A DNA stretch of 64,000 nucleotides from the NCBI GenBank assembly GCA_905178155.1, contig CAJINV010000002.1, positions 1,828,922 to 1,892,921 of the forward strand. The letters are read 5' to 3'. Shown here piece after piece: positions 1 through 11,078 of this stretch. Source of the DNA: Amoebophrya sp. A120 (lineage: Eukaryota > Sar > Dinophyceae > Syndiniales > Amoebophryaceae). The notes under the pieces are model-generated. The model did no database searches and had not been told where the DNA came from. It saw nothing but the letters and a program-made list of their open reading frames with translations. The translations under genes were made by a program, and so were the position numbers. Every line of letters starts with the position of its first letter. Position 1 is the first letter of the stretch.

Positions 1-69
1 TTGCTTCCCCTTAGTACTTTTCATGCCCGCTAAAAAATGAGCGGGAACAAGAGTTCTTCTTGTGCACTC

Positions 70-3000
70 TCATATCGAGTCCGTGCTTCCTCTCCTACTC
101 CTGGAACTTTTACTTTCCCTTTCCAAATCCTGCTGGCCCATAAACTCTATCAAATGCAAAAGTGTCTGGGTCTGGAAGATTTTGAGACTTGTCATGCTTG
201 TCTGGCATCACCAAAAAGTTTGCGATGCGTGTCCAAGAAGAGACCCTTTCGCCTGTCATGCAAAAACGCAGTTTGTAATGCGAAAAACGCAACACAAAGA
301 AGCGCAGATATTTCTCATGCGTGGCTGTGCATTACAGAGCATTCACTAGCCCCAGCGCAGCATTACAAGTTTCCAGACCCAAACATTTTTGCAGTTGATA
401 AACTCGCCGCCACCGCCAAACCCGCCAAATCCGTCCACGGGCGTGTTTATCCTGTGCATAAGTATCGTACTCGTATAAATGCAAGTCTTGCATTACAAAT
501 CCTTTCCTTAAGGCAAATCCGCATTACAAATTTCATTTCTCATGTTGTGGAAATTTGTAATGCATTTATACGAGTATGTAGGAGTACGATACTTTTGCAA
601 TTCATAGTGTTGCCCCCGCCGCCCCCAGCGGTTGTGGACATGGTTGCGTTGCCGTTTGTATGAACTGCAACAGTATCGTACTCGTATAAATGCATTACAA
701 ATCTCCTCAGCATGAGCAATAAAATTTGTAATGCGGATTTACCTCAAGAAAAAGATTTGTAATGCATGACTGCAATACGAGTACGATACTTTTGCACAGG
801 ATAGTTTGCCCCGGAAAACCCGCCGCTCGCGGCAGTACTGCCCATCACGCCCGCGTATCAAATGCAGATATGTCTGGGTCTGGAAGATTCCGAGACTTGT
901 CATGCACGTTTTGGATGAGCCATCATGTCTGTGATGCACCATGCCTTAGCATGAGAGAACTTTTGAGGGCTGCTTGATGCCTATTCCGCATGACAAATGC
1001 CCTCTCCCTCTCCGCGTAGAAAGAATTACAATCCCCTTGCTGCTCATACAATACAGATTTCTTTGGAATCCAAATGCAGCATCACAAGTTCCGCTCTCCC
1101 AGACCCAGACATATTTGCATTTGATACCGCGCCCCGCCCCTTCCGACTGGCGGTATTCGGTCGGGCGGACTGCGATTTCGACTTGCGCGCGGACACGAGA
1201 TTTGTCTGCTTTACGGACGCGGTGGAAATCATTTTGTTTGATCGTAGCATCCCCTCCCGACTGTCGTACACGAAGTACACGTTTTGCCGCATGCAGGCCC
1301 GGTCGTACCGGGTTTGCTCCCCACTGCCACTCCCGGGTGGATTTGACCCTCCTGCTCCACTTCCAAACCCGCCGGCCCCCTGCGCCGCTCCGGGCGCGAG
1401 CAGGTTGTTGCCCGCTAAATGGATCTTTTCGATGGTCTATGAATTGCAAAAGTATCGTACTCGTAGAAATGCATTTCTCAGCATGAGAAATTGCATTTGC
1501 AATGCGGATTTACCTTTAATGCATGACTGCAATTACAACTACCAATAATAGCCGGGTCCGCGGAGGTAGTGAGGTCATGGCGGTCTTTTTGTGTTCACGC
1601 CAAAAAAGGACGCAACTTCTCTGCCCACCATGCCATCGTGAGCAATGTTATGCACGACGGCACGGCGGTCGCTAAAAATCTCGATCCAGAGGCGGCCTCC
1701 ATTTGGTTTCGAATCGAAAAACCTTCCCCGCATGCTATGGCCCCGCCAGGGCCCGCGCAAGGGTCGGCCCCTTGGGAGCCCCAAAGCGGGCCCATAGCAT
1801 GCGGATTGGCTTTTTGCTTTTGGCGGACTTTGTTTCTTTTGTTTTTTTTTTGTCAAAATGACGCATCTTCTGGCCTTCAGCCCGCCTCTGAAATGGCGGA
1901 TTTTGAAGGCGTCTTTTGCGGGGCCCGAATGTGGGGCAAAATGAGGCCCATATCATGCGGATTCGCTGCTTTTTTCGGAGTGCTGCTTTTTGGGCGCCCA
2001 TTTTTCGGCGCCGCAAATCGCCAGAAACTAAGGCGGTGGGCGCCTCAGAAGGGCGCCCCTTTTGCCGGCTCCCCTGCGACGTTTTATCAAGCGGGAATCG
2101 ATAGAATCCGCTCGGGCTTTTTTGCCGCAAACGCCCCGGCCGCTTGATAATTGGAAATTTTTTATGTCAAAAAAGCCTTCCGGCCGCTTGAAAACTGCCG
2201 GTCGTTTTGCATGAGACATGTCAAAAAGATCGCTAGATTAGAACGTTCGTGACCTCACTACATACGAGTACCATAGTTTTGCGCAGGATATGGTCCAAAT
2301 TCCCTCTTCCTCGTTCCAGTGACTGTATTTCTCCACCAGGGACTTCATGTTGTTCGGAACAAATTCATCCATCAACAACGTTTTCAGCTTCACTTCCTTC
2401 GCGGCTGCCCTTATCGTCTCCAGCAAATCTTCGCGCTCTAGTTGGAACTCGTGCTGCAAATCCTTAATTTCCTGCTGCGCGAGCTGGTACCGCTCCCACA
2501 GCTTTTCCAGTTTCGTTGTGAGTTTCTGCACCTGCTCCTCCACGGAATTCGATTTTTATCGAAGGAGAGAAGTGTCTCAGTTACACATTTGCTCCTGGAC
2601 AAGCAGCAACACAAACGTGTTCTGCATGAGCGAGGAAACTTGCCATGCAGAGAAAATAGGGAAAAAGACTAATAAAACGAAACTCCTGAGCATATCCGGC
2701 ATGACAGACCTTGTCTGTCTTGCTTGGTCTGCAAGAACACAAAGTGTAACTGTGACTGTATACGCTTTTTTCTTTCCATAATTTTTCCTGCAGCATCAGT
2801 TTCTCGTCGATGTTTTTTTCTGCGAGCTTCGCCAATTTCTTCTCGTTTCTCTTCATTTCCGCCACCGCGCGCTGGGCTTTCTGCAGTTCCAGTTCCTGCT
2901 GCGCGGCCTTTTCCATGACGGACGAGCCGGCGAGAATTTTCTCTTCCATTTGCTTTACCTTCTGTATCATCTCCGCCTGCTGTGTGGAGAGAAAAAAAAA

Positions 3001-6000
3001 TTTTGCCGTACACGAATTCATTAGTTGCATTCTACTTCTGCATGATAAAGTTCTTGCTTCTTTTCTCAATTTAGCAATACAAATCTTATCTCTCTTGCTT
3101 CTAAGTTAGCAAAGCGATCTGTTCTACTTCTACGTGTACGGATAAATTTTCGTTTTGTTCCATATGCTGCTTCCGCTGGTCCTCCGCCAACTTTTCCTTC
3201 TCCATCAGTTCTTTCAGCAACTGCTCTTTCTCCGCTTCGGTTTGCCCCTTTTCCTGCTCGATCCGTAGCCTTTCCTGCTCTAACTCTTGCTCCATCTGCA
3301 GCTTCTCCTCCAGCATCTTCTCCTCCAGCATATCAAATGTAAAAATGTCTGGGTCTGGCTCTGGAAGAGTCATGCTGTTTTTGCATGACACAGAAGGGGT
3401 GGCATGGAAGCTCTAGCATCACAGGTTTCGTGAAGCTTCCGCAATGCCGAATCCGCATGACAAGTCCGCCACTTTGGTGGCAGAAAGTGGGCAGCTTTTG
3501 CTCCCTATGCATGAGAGATTTTTCTGTGTTCTGAAATACGCATCACAAGTTCGGAATCTTCCAGACCCAGACATTTTTACATTTGATACAGCATCTTCGC
3601 GTCCGATTGACTCGCCCATGAGAGTGCACAACCCCCCCTCACCCTCATTTGCATGTTGGCATGAACAGCAATACAAACGCCAATACAGGTGGATGCTGCG
3701 CATGACAAGTTCGTGCGCTGAGAAGTGTAGTAATGTTTGGGGTTCCACCGGAAAAATTTGTGATGCAAACAGCGCCACAAGGCCGTAACTGTATTTGGGA
3801 TATTATTGCAATACAAATGTTGAGGGGAAGGGGGAGCTGTGCACTCCCATACCGCCCCGCCCATGTCCTTCTCCACTTCCACCACTTTTTCTATTATCTT
3901 CTCCGTAATCACCTTCTCCTCCCCGGTCTCCGGATCGATGACGACTTGGTGTCTATTCTGTGCAAAAGTATCGCGCTCGTATTGCAATCATGCATCACAA
4001 ATCTTTTTCTTGGGGCAAATCCGCATTACAAATTCTATTTCTCATGCTGAGGAAATTTGTAATGCATTGACACGAGTACTATGCTTTTGCACTGCATAGT
4101 GTCCTGCCTGCTGTAATTCCACCTGCCGGCGTAACCGGGCAATCTCCTCTATGGGATTCTCAAATCAGTTACACTCTCAACTGTGTACATGGATTTGCAA
4201 TGCAAGAATGGCAAAAGTGAAAGGGGATACATTGCGCCTTTTGCATTACAGGTTTGGCGCAGGAGATTCTGATGCTATCTAGCGCATCGAGAATTTGTCA
4301 TGCGAAGCAGCTTGATCATGTAGATATCGAAGGCAAGTTTGCATGGCAAATTCATGTAACAGTTGAGAATGTAACGCTTGAGAACCCCATATCCTCCTGA
4401 AACTCGCGGAGCATGGCGTCCTTGGGGTCCTCGTTGATTTTCGGTTTGTTCTGAATCGATTTCGCCCGGTGCGCGTAGCGGAGAGTGGAAATCGTTTCGT
4501 CATAGTTGTAATCCACAGGGCCGACATTTGCTACCATGACGGTTCTGATAGGAATTTTGAAATTGATTTCATGATCTCATGCGCATTTGTTACGCATAGT
4601 ACTACATTTTCTCTTGAAGCAGTGCAGCGTCCTCTCAATACCGCTTTTCAAGCATGACACAAAACACACGGAGTGAGGGTGTAACAAAGCAATACTTCGT
4701 ATTCCCTCCCAGCGAGTCTTGTAACAACCGGGTCAGCTTCGAGTCCCTGTACGGCACAAAACTCGTTTTCGCGTCCACCAACGCGGAAATCACGTTTCCC
4801 AAGGCGGATAGCGACAAGTTGATTTTCGTGGCTTCCTTCAAAGTGTCCCCCGTCGCGCCGTATCAAATGTAAAAATGTCTGGGTCTGGAAGAGTGCGCGA
4901 TTTGTCATGCTGCTTTTCCATGACCCACGAGGTCTGGAATGCAGGACCTAGCATGACAGATTCTGCGAGACCTTTCTAATGCCTATCCTGCATGAGAAAC
5001 TACCTCCCGACTTGGTCAAAACTGGACGACTTTTGGTAATCATGCAACACAGATTTTTGCATGCTGCAGATTTAGCATGACAAGTTGTAATCTTCCAGAC
5101 CCAGACATTTTTACAGTTGATACGCCGGTTTTCGACTGCCTTTCCGAACCGGCGAGATATCCCGAGGAAAAACGTCCCCACCCCAGAGTTGTCATGCAGA
5201 TTAGCAAGCAGAGGGGCATTTGTGATGCGCATCTCCAAGGAAGGCACTTCCAGTCGTGTTTTGAAACTTGTAATGCTGTAAACAGGATGACGAGACGGAT
5301 TTGCAATGCGAATTCCCTTGCTAAGCTGCACTACACTACAGGCTGCAACTTGTCATGCGTGACTCGCAAAAGTTCTCGGTTTGTGTTGCAAAATCCCCAT
5401 CTTGACTCTGGGGTGGGGACGTCTTTACACAGGATACGAGATCCACCATGTTTAGTTTCCCAACTCTGATGTGCCCGTTCGTGCTGCACTCGATGGTAAT
5501 CGTAAAAATAGAATGCGAATCCACTGCAAATATGGTGTCTTGGTTTGCAGCTGGAAATAAAACTACTGGTGACTCTACTCGCATGGTGAAGAATCTTTGG
5601 GGGGGAATGAGTGCAGGAAAAATTTTCGATTTTGAGACATGCCTGTTGTGACCTTTTCATTATGCCGCGTGACAAAAATGCATAATTGCAGATTCCTTTC
5701 CTTTGCCATACGATTCCTGCATCGCAAATCGAGACCTTATATTTGCCACGCATAATGTGATCGGGAGGAGGTTTCGTTCATCTTCGTTTGTTATCAAGTG
5801 CAAAAGTATCGTACAACTAGTAGTAATTGCAATACAAATTAGCTCAGCATGACAAATGGAATTTGTCATGCTGTTTTGCCTTGGGATATAGATTTGTAAT
5901 GCATGATTGCGATTACTACGAGTACGATACTTTTGCACAGGATATTTGTCCAACGGACCGGTTCCTGGTGCCCGCGGCCATGACCTGAAGTAGAAGTGCT

Positions 6001-9000
6001 TAAAAAAAGTTTGTCATGCGTTGTTTGCGAAAAAAAAACTTGTTTTGTCATGCGCTTGTTCATTCAGGAAGCATTTTTGCTGAAGCATCTCCTCTTACTT
6101 ACCTGATGCATCTCTTCGACGCCCTTGACGACAAACGCACTCAAATCCTTCACGTAAACTCCAGTGTCTGGGTTGTCTTTCAACTCTAATTTGGTTTTGG
6201 GGTTCTTCGACAACAAGTCTCGAATTTCCTCATTGTAAATCTCCAGGTAGTATCAACTGCAAATATGTCTGGGTCTGGAAGAGGAGAAGTTTGTCATGCA
6301 CGTTTTTTTTTTTTTTTTAATTGGGCCCCGCTCTGTTGTATTGTATTGTATTGTATGGCATTGTGTGACGGCGGGAACGACACCCGCCCGCTGTGCTTAA
6401 AAATGCGCTCCCACGCACGAATTTTTCTTCGTCTTTTGCATCACACATGCACAAACATTTTGAACCCCCTAAGCCAACACCTTTTTTCATCTTCTGCCGC
6501 CATCACGCAACAGGACTACTCCTGAAGCGCGGGAACAACCCGAAGGTTGTTTTGCATAACAAGTTCTTGCAGCAGGTTCATGCAGCAGTGGGAGATACAA
6601 AATTAATTTCAAAACCCTAAACCCGCACAACGCACTGATCCTAGTTAACGTCTAGAGCCGTAAGCCGCGGCAGACGTCCACCAGGGAAGGTAGAGGGGGG
6701 TCAGATCACAGTCTCCGTAGGGCGATAAGTGCAGTAAGCCGCTGCACTGAAAAATAGTAAAGATAGGGCGAGACCACTGTGTATGGAGCTAGTCACCCAT
6801 AGGGGGCGTTATCCGGGTTCGTGTTTGCGTGGTTACTAGGCGCCCCCGAAAGAACGCTTTTCCTTCACGTTACTGCCCCCCGAAATATATGGTCGAGCTG
6901 GATCACAGATACTAGCCATAGGGCGCAGCCGACCCGAATCGCATTAATAGAGGCTGCGCGACCTGACGAAGAACATCATATGACCCAAGCCGAGGGACGT
7001 CAGTGAAAAATACTCCGGACGCGTGTGCAGCCTCGGCCGATGCAAAACGGGCGACCACTGTAAAATTTGCAATCTACTGTAAAACTATTTCTAAGTGGTC
7101 TCTTTAGGGATGGGGGCCGTCGAACCCACGATGATGGGGGGGCGGGGACCGTTGAACCCAGACTGCTTTCTTCCCCAAGACAAAACCCGCTGGCAAGGCG
7201 GAAAAAAAAACAGCTGCCCCTGCAAGGACGCGGGCTACGCGGGCTAGCGCTAAGAAGGCGAGTCAGGTAAAACAACAACACTACGCAAAAGAAGAAATAA
7301 AAGGGCAGAGACCTAAATCTACATGGGAAGATGGGGGCAGATGGGAAGATCGGATTTTTTTCGAAGCAGGAGGAGCGTACGAATTTACGATCAAGCTCCT
7401 GAAGGCAACGAACGAAGGGCGACACACGTGCACGAACCGACGCTGCGCAGTAAGCCGCTGCGCTAACTAGTTTTTTAGTAGTTTCAGTTTCAGGTGCGCT
7501 TTCCGCTCGTGTATAAATTCATCACTAAAACTAGGAGGCCGGTGTGCGTTACTTAACATGTGAAGCAGTTCTACGAATTCACCTGCCTGCCGCAGCAGGT
7601 CAAACAGGGCCGACACCTTTCACACAGTTAAGCAGTGCGCGCGTATGCGTGCATTTTTCATCTTGTTTTGATATTCTTACTATCTGCTCTTGTCCTCTGC
7701 TCCAGCACATTGTACTGCGCGTCTTGTTCTCGCCTCGCTTCCGTTTTCCCCCTCCTCTCCCGCGTGCGTGTCCACCGGGGCCTAGTCCCCCCCGTCCTGT
7801 AGCTCGAGCGGCTCGCCGATGTCCCTCGATTGCATCCGCGCGGGGCTCGGGCTCGTGGCTGTTTTCCGTCATATCTCCTTATCATGACTCCCCACTTTGC
7901 CGCGCTGACTCCGCGCCCGCTTTCGTTTTTCATGATGTTTTCTTCTAAGCTTCGTGTCTGTTAGCGTGGGTTAGTCTGTAGAGTAAAAGTAAAACAAAGC
8001 GATGCGGAAATCTTCAAGAGGTTACGCCTGATTTAAACTCGCGCTAGCATCTTGTTCCTATTTCTAATCCCCGTCTTTTCCCCACAACCCACGACCAGCC
8101 TCTGCTGGAAAAAAAGAAGTTCCCTGGTGTGTTTTTTAATAGTCGCAGCGGGTGGGGGGAGACCGCATTGGTCTCCCCCCGCACGCTGCTAGTCTGTTGT
8201 AGTATCTGCTTTGTATTTCTACATGAGCTAGTTTGTCATGCACGTTTTCCATGATCCATGATGTCTCTGATGTATGCCATACACATCACAGATTTTTTGA
8301 GCGCCTATCGATGCGCATCCTGCATGACAAATGTCCTCTCCGCGTAGCCAAATTTGACTCCTCTTGCTGCTCATGCAATACAGATTTTTATAGCTTTCAA
8401 ATGCAGCATCACAAGTTTGGCTCTTCCAGACCCAGACATTGTTGCAATCCATAGGTAGCTTGCACGGACGAGGAACTGCGAGTTTTCGCCGGTGGTCTGG
8501 ATGTATGAGAGTGCACAATCCCCCCTCCCCCTCATTTGTCATGCAAAAGCCCTATATTCAGTTGCTACATTGTCATTGTGGCACTGCGTGCATGACAAAT
8601 TCCGGAATCCCAAACAGTACTTCACTCGGCGCATGAACTTGTCATGCACAGGCTCCACCTGTACTGGTGTTTGTATTGCTCTTCATGCCATGCAAAAGAG
8701 GTAGAGGGGAAGTTGTGCATTCTGATAGGATGTGGCGGAAAATGTGCTCAAATGCGCGGGGGATCATACCTGATAGTTGTTTGGTGCGATGAGTAGTACT
8801 AGATGCAGAATTGAGCATGACAGATGGAAGTGGGATAGGGTGCTTACGCTTGACAAGTTTCTTGCAGAAAAAAAACCTCCTCCATACCGAGCAGTTCCTC
8901 TTGCTCCAGCACCCCCACCATGGTGAAGGTCTTTCCGGTTCCCGTTTGCCCGTAGGCAAACACCGTGCCATTGTAGCCATCTAACGTGCTATCCACGATG

Positions 9001-9541
9001 ATGGACGCAGTTTCTTCGTAGATTGCGACCTGATAGCGACGTGATAGATTTGTACTCAAGCATGACAAACATAAACAACCTGGCAAGTAGCAGAAACGCA
9101 TGGCAAACGTACCTTACCAGCAATCTACTTCGCAAGAGTCCGTTGTAGATAAACTTTTACTAGTAAGTACCTGCGTTGAATTGTGGTCATAAACCGCGTC
9201 GAATGTGAAGGACTTCACTGCCGTTGCGTCGTTTGGTTTTCTACACGTCACGGACGAGCTTTTTACGTCGAGATCGACGACTTTTTGCCGCCCGTCCTGG
9301 ATTATCCTGTGCAAAAGTATCGTCCTCGTAGTAATTGCATTTCTGGTGCATTACAAATCTCCTTTTTAAGGTAAATCAGCATTACAAATTAAATTTGTAA
9401 TGCTGGGCTAATTTGTCATGCAATTTCTACTAATAGTACGATGCTTTTGCATTGCATATGGATCTCCTGTCCCGACAGTGGCCGACACCGGATCACCACC
9501 TTCACGCATTCTGACTTCGAGGAGGACAGGTCGGCGCTCAT
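70..9541 (-). CDS. Kinesin-2 heavy chain (KIF3/FLA10-like), 23 exons
   Basis: Plus-end microtubule motor; the family drives anterograde intraflagellar transport. Spliced model is 799 codons. Exons: 9459-9541, 9171-9302, 8888-9029, 8728-8769, 8454-8503, 6103-6250, 5945-5984, 5755-5791, 5437-5517, 5123-5157, 4696-4860, 4392-4544, 4099-4149, 3852-3953, 3589-3616, 3140-3330, 2781-2979, 2291-2556, 1127-1437, 804-855, 607-658, 401-447, 70-147 (each introner-flanked exon shares one 5-bp repeat). Motor: P-loop GQTGTGKT (97-104), [25 protein letters not shown]. Then an acidic coiled coil. The C-terminal block HWNEEEGIW...AGNN is diagnostic of kinesin-2; a Gly-rich tail follows. Five introns are GT-AG (9030-9170, 8770-8887, 5985-6102, 4545-4695, 2980-3139) and 17 are introners. 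The stop at 70-72 overlaps sequence resembling an F-family end, so the gene could continue past the left edge. KIF3A versus KIF3B/KIF17 is not resolved. Confidence 0.93.
148..400. mobile_element. Introner family A in kinesin-2
   Basis: Begins TATCAAATG, carries GTCTGGGTCTGG and its inverse at the ends, ends GTTGATA. Flanked by aactc on both sides. Removal joins GGGGE to FMGQQ. Confidence 0.9.
448..606. mobile_element. Introner family B in kinesin-2
   Basis: Ends carry the B repeat GCAAAAGTATCGTACTCGTA type, here with an extra 10-bp stutter near the right end. Flanking repeat gtgtt, exact. Joins GGGNT to PVDGF. Confidence 0.9.
659..803. mobile_element. Introner family B in kinesin-2
   Basis: 145 nt, near the family's typical size. 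Flanking repeat gtttg, exact. Joins SGAN to GNATM. Confidence 0.9.
856..1126. mobile_element. Introner family A in kinesin-2
   Basis: 271 nt; flanking repeat ccgcg, exact. Joins KGRGA to GVMGS, between the kinesin-2 C-terminal domain and the Gly-rich tail. Confidence 0.92.
1438..2290. mobile_element. Introner family B in kinesin-2, split by a nested element
   Basis: The two B ends (1438-about 1545 and 2262-2290) are separated by the insertion described at 1566-2261. Flanking repeat tggtc, exact. Joins GIWT to IEKI inside the kinesin-2 signature block. Confidence 0.88.
1566..2261. mobile_element. 696-bp inverted-repeat DNA element nested in an introner
   Basis: Bounded by gtagtgaggtca (1566-1577) and its exact inverse (2250-2261). 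GC-rich, no credible ORF; contains a long inverted repeat around 1730-1810 (gcatgctatgg / ccatagcatgc) and a related copy near 1940-1965. No clean flanking duplication: about 25 bp of extra sequence (1541-1565) lies left of the inverted repeat, so the true left end may be there. Non-autonomous DNA transposon is the likely class. Confidence 0.6.
2557..2780. mobile_element. Introner family C in kinesin-2
   Basis: C ends contain AGTTACAC motifs (GTGTAACTG at the other end). Flanking repeat atttt, exact. Joins MLQEK to SNSVEE in the coiled coil. Confidence 0.88.
3331..3588. mobile_element. Introner family A in kinesin-2
   Basis: The left end has a 6-bp duplication inside the repeat (GGGTCTGGCTCTGG). 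Flanking repeat cagca, exact. Joins DAKML to EEKML. Confidence 0.9.
3617..3851. mobile_element. Introner family F in kinesin-2
   Basis: Ends carry GAGTGCACA followed by a C-rich tract. Left end reads CAT instead of TAT; flanks tcgcc/ccgcc differ by one base, so an older copy. Joins DMGGAG to QSDAK. Confidence 0.85.
3954..4098. mobile_element. Introner family B in kinesin-2
   Basis: 145 nt; flanking repeat gtgtc, exact. Joins LQQAG to HQVVID. Confidence 0.9.
4150..4391. mobile_element. Introner family H in kinesin-2
   Basis: Ends carry TATGGGG(A)TTCTCAA and its inverse. Flanking repeat tcctc, exact. Removal gives REFQEEIARL, the sequence expected in kinesin-2, which fixes the boundaries to the base. 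Confidence 0.93.
4861..5122. mobile_element. Introner family A in kinesin-2
   Basis: Flanking repeat cgccg, exact. Removal joins RQSKTG to ATGDT, matching the invariant SKTGATG of kinesins. Confidence 0.93.
5158..5436. mobile_element. Introner family E in kinesin-2
   Basis: Ends carry AACGTCCCCACCCC and inverse. Flanking repeat cgaga, exact. It splits the switch II motif: removal restores VDLAGSE. Confidence 0.94.
5518..5754. mobile_element. Introner family I in kinesin-2 (only copy here)
   Basis: Imperfect inverted ends around TGCAAATATGGTGTCTTGG. Flanks atgcg/atgtg, one mismatch; left end reads AAT. Removal restores SSRSHSIF of switch I. No other copy seen in the window. Confidence 0.82.
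5792..5944. mobile_element. Introner family B in kinesin-2
   Basis: 153 nt; flanking repeat tttgt, exact. Joins RSVGQ to TKMNE, giving the expected motor sequence. Confidence 0.92.
6307..8229 (-). mobile_element. Poly(A)-tailed retroposed sequence nested in an introner
   Basis: A 19-bp direct repeat, agtttgtcatgcacgtttt, stands at 6288-6306 and 8230-8248. On the minus strand the inserted sequence ends in a run of 16 A (T run 6303-6318 on plus), as left by target-primed reverse transcription. No long ORF. The 5' end carries the hairpin at 8145-8189. Source RNA unknown. Confidence 0.72.
8145..8189. repeat. 20-bp-arm hairpin near 5' end of the retroposed sequence
   Basis: Arms gcagcgggtggggggagacc and ggtctccccccgcacgctgc pair with two mismatches around a 5-nt loop. 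Could be a structured part of the source RNA. Confidence 0.6.
8504..8727. mobile_element. Introner family F in kinesin-2
   Basis: 224 nt; flanking repeat ggatg, exact. Joins FRHI to QTTGEN. Confidence 0.9.
9303..9458. mobile_element. Introner family B in kinesin-2
   Basis: Flanking repeat tggat, exact. Joins SGQEI to QDGRQ, the first intron of the gene. Confidence 0.9.
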
Positions 9542-11078
9542 GATCGCGGAAATGCAACCGAACTGGCGAGGACGTCGTCGGGTACTAGAGCCGTGCTTGC
9601 ACCTGCTAAAGAGGACCTCGCAGAAGCGTCCGTGGCACCACGCTAGTAGTGTCTAGGGTGTGCTGGCGGTTTTGTCGGGCGATGATAGCCGCTTAGTGCT
9701 CGGGTGCACGAACTGGGGAACTTTGCTTCTGCAACCATGATGGTCTTGCCGCCGAACTGACCATGAGTCAGCGATGGGCTCAACTTTCCCAAAGAAGGAG
9801 TAAGTGCGTCTTGCGGTGAAATTGGTTTTGGCAATGAGGCATTTTCATTCACACACACCTTATGCCACCTCTAGCATCCTGGCACCCTCGACACACCCAG
9901 GCATTCTGATGGAAGCATCGCTTCTCCCCGACAGGCCGCAACCAGGACCAAAGAATCGGAGGAACTTTCGCTGTCACAAAAATCTTCACTCAACTACAGG
10001 GAAAAGAGGGATCTCACTTTCGCTCTCGCTTACCAACGCTGCAAAATGACATTTCCTTCTTGGCACTCAGTCGTATTTTTTTGCTTTCCAACATTGTATG
10101 ATCCGAGCGTGCGCTACTGTTCTTACCTCTCTCTATCTTTCTCAACCGCCCCCCGCACTCTGTGGTACACACATCAACATTCCATCCTCCGCGTGATCCT
10201 GGGCTCACTTCCCGATCGTGATAATATCCATATCAATGGCTGGGGTCGACGGAATAGTAGTGAGTCTTATTTCGGTGCTTTACATTATTTTTAATCTTTG
10301 TTTTCCAAAGTTGTTGGTGAAGTTGAAAAGACGTCCCTTGTAAAATAGTGCTGTCGTAATATTCTTTAGTTATTCAAGAAAACATCAATGCTCTGGGTCG
10401 TTGAATATTTGAATCAATGTTGAGTAGTGACGAAAAAATCGTTGTTTATCAAGACAAGCTCATTCGGGATCATGAGCAGAACAAAATACAAATGGGGTTA
10501 AGCATGGTTCAGAAAGAAATACACTCGTGATCATAAGCAAGTTCATTTACTGGAGAAGAGCAACAAGATGTTTAAATTTATGACAAGCCTAGTGCTAGTG
10601 TAGTAAAGCAACGATCTTCAAAACAAATAAAACATGAAATGTGATAGTTGTAAGCAAGCAAAAACACATAAATCGAAAACAAAATTTGAAACAGCCCTTT
10701 TTTTTTGCAAATAAAGTGTCGCAGTAGAGCAAGGTCGTAATGTCGCGTCATCGTATACCTAAAATCGCCGTAGCACAAATGAAAATTGGGCTAAACCCTG
10801 ATAACCCTGGTCCCCGAAAGGACCAGAAGCCAGCTCTGGTGCTCCCATGCGCTGCATGTCGTAGAGGCAGAACAATGCCTCATTCACCTGAAATGAAAAT
10901 GATTGCACCGAATTCACGATTTGTGATCGTGGGAAAAGGATAAAACGACACTCATTGTTTCATGAAAAAATAAGAACTTCATGCATCAGGCGCGACATCA
11001 TCATCAAAACTGCTGGATCAGAATCACGACAAAGCAAGAGTAAAAATCCGTACAAAATTTCCTCCGCCCTCGCCGCGT
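9542..11078. other. Intergenic: 5' side of kinesin-2, 3' side of the acidic membrane protein
   Basis: AT-rich from about 10250 to 10740. Only short unsupported ORFs. A small hairpin, ggtcc-ccgaaa-ggacc, lies near 10810-10825. No promoter motif recognised. Confidence 0.6.

Larger units (their letters stand above)
6251..8453. mobile_element. Introner family A in kinesin-2, split by a 1.9-kb retrocopy
   Basis: A ends at 6251 and 8453 with exact flanking repeat ggtag. Without the nested insertion the element would be about 260 nt. Removal restores [12 protein letters not shown]. Confidence 0.9.
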
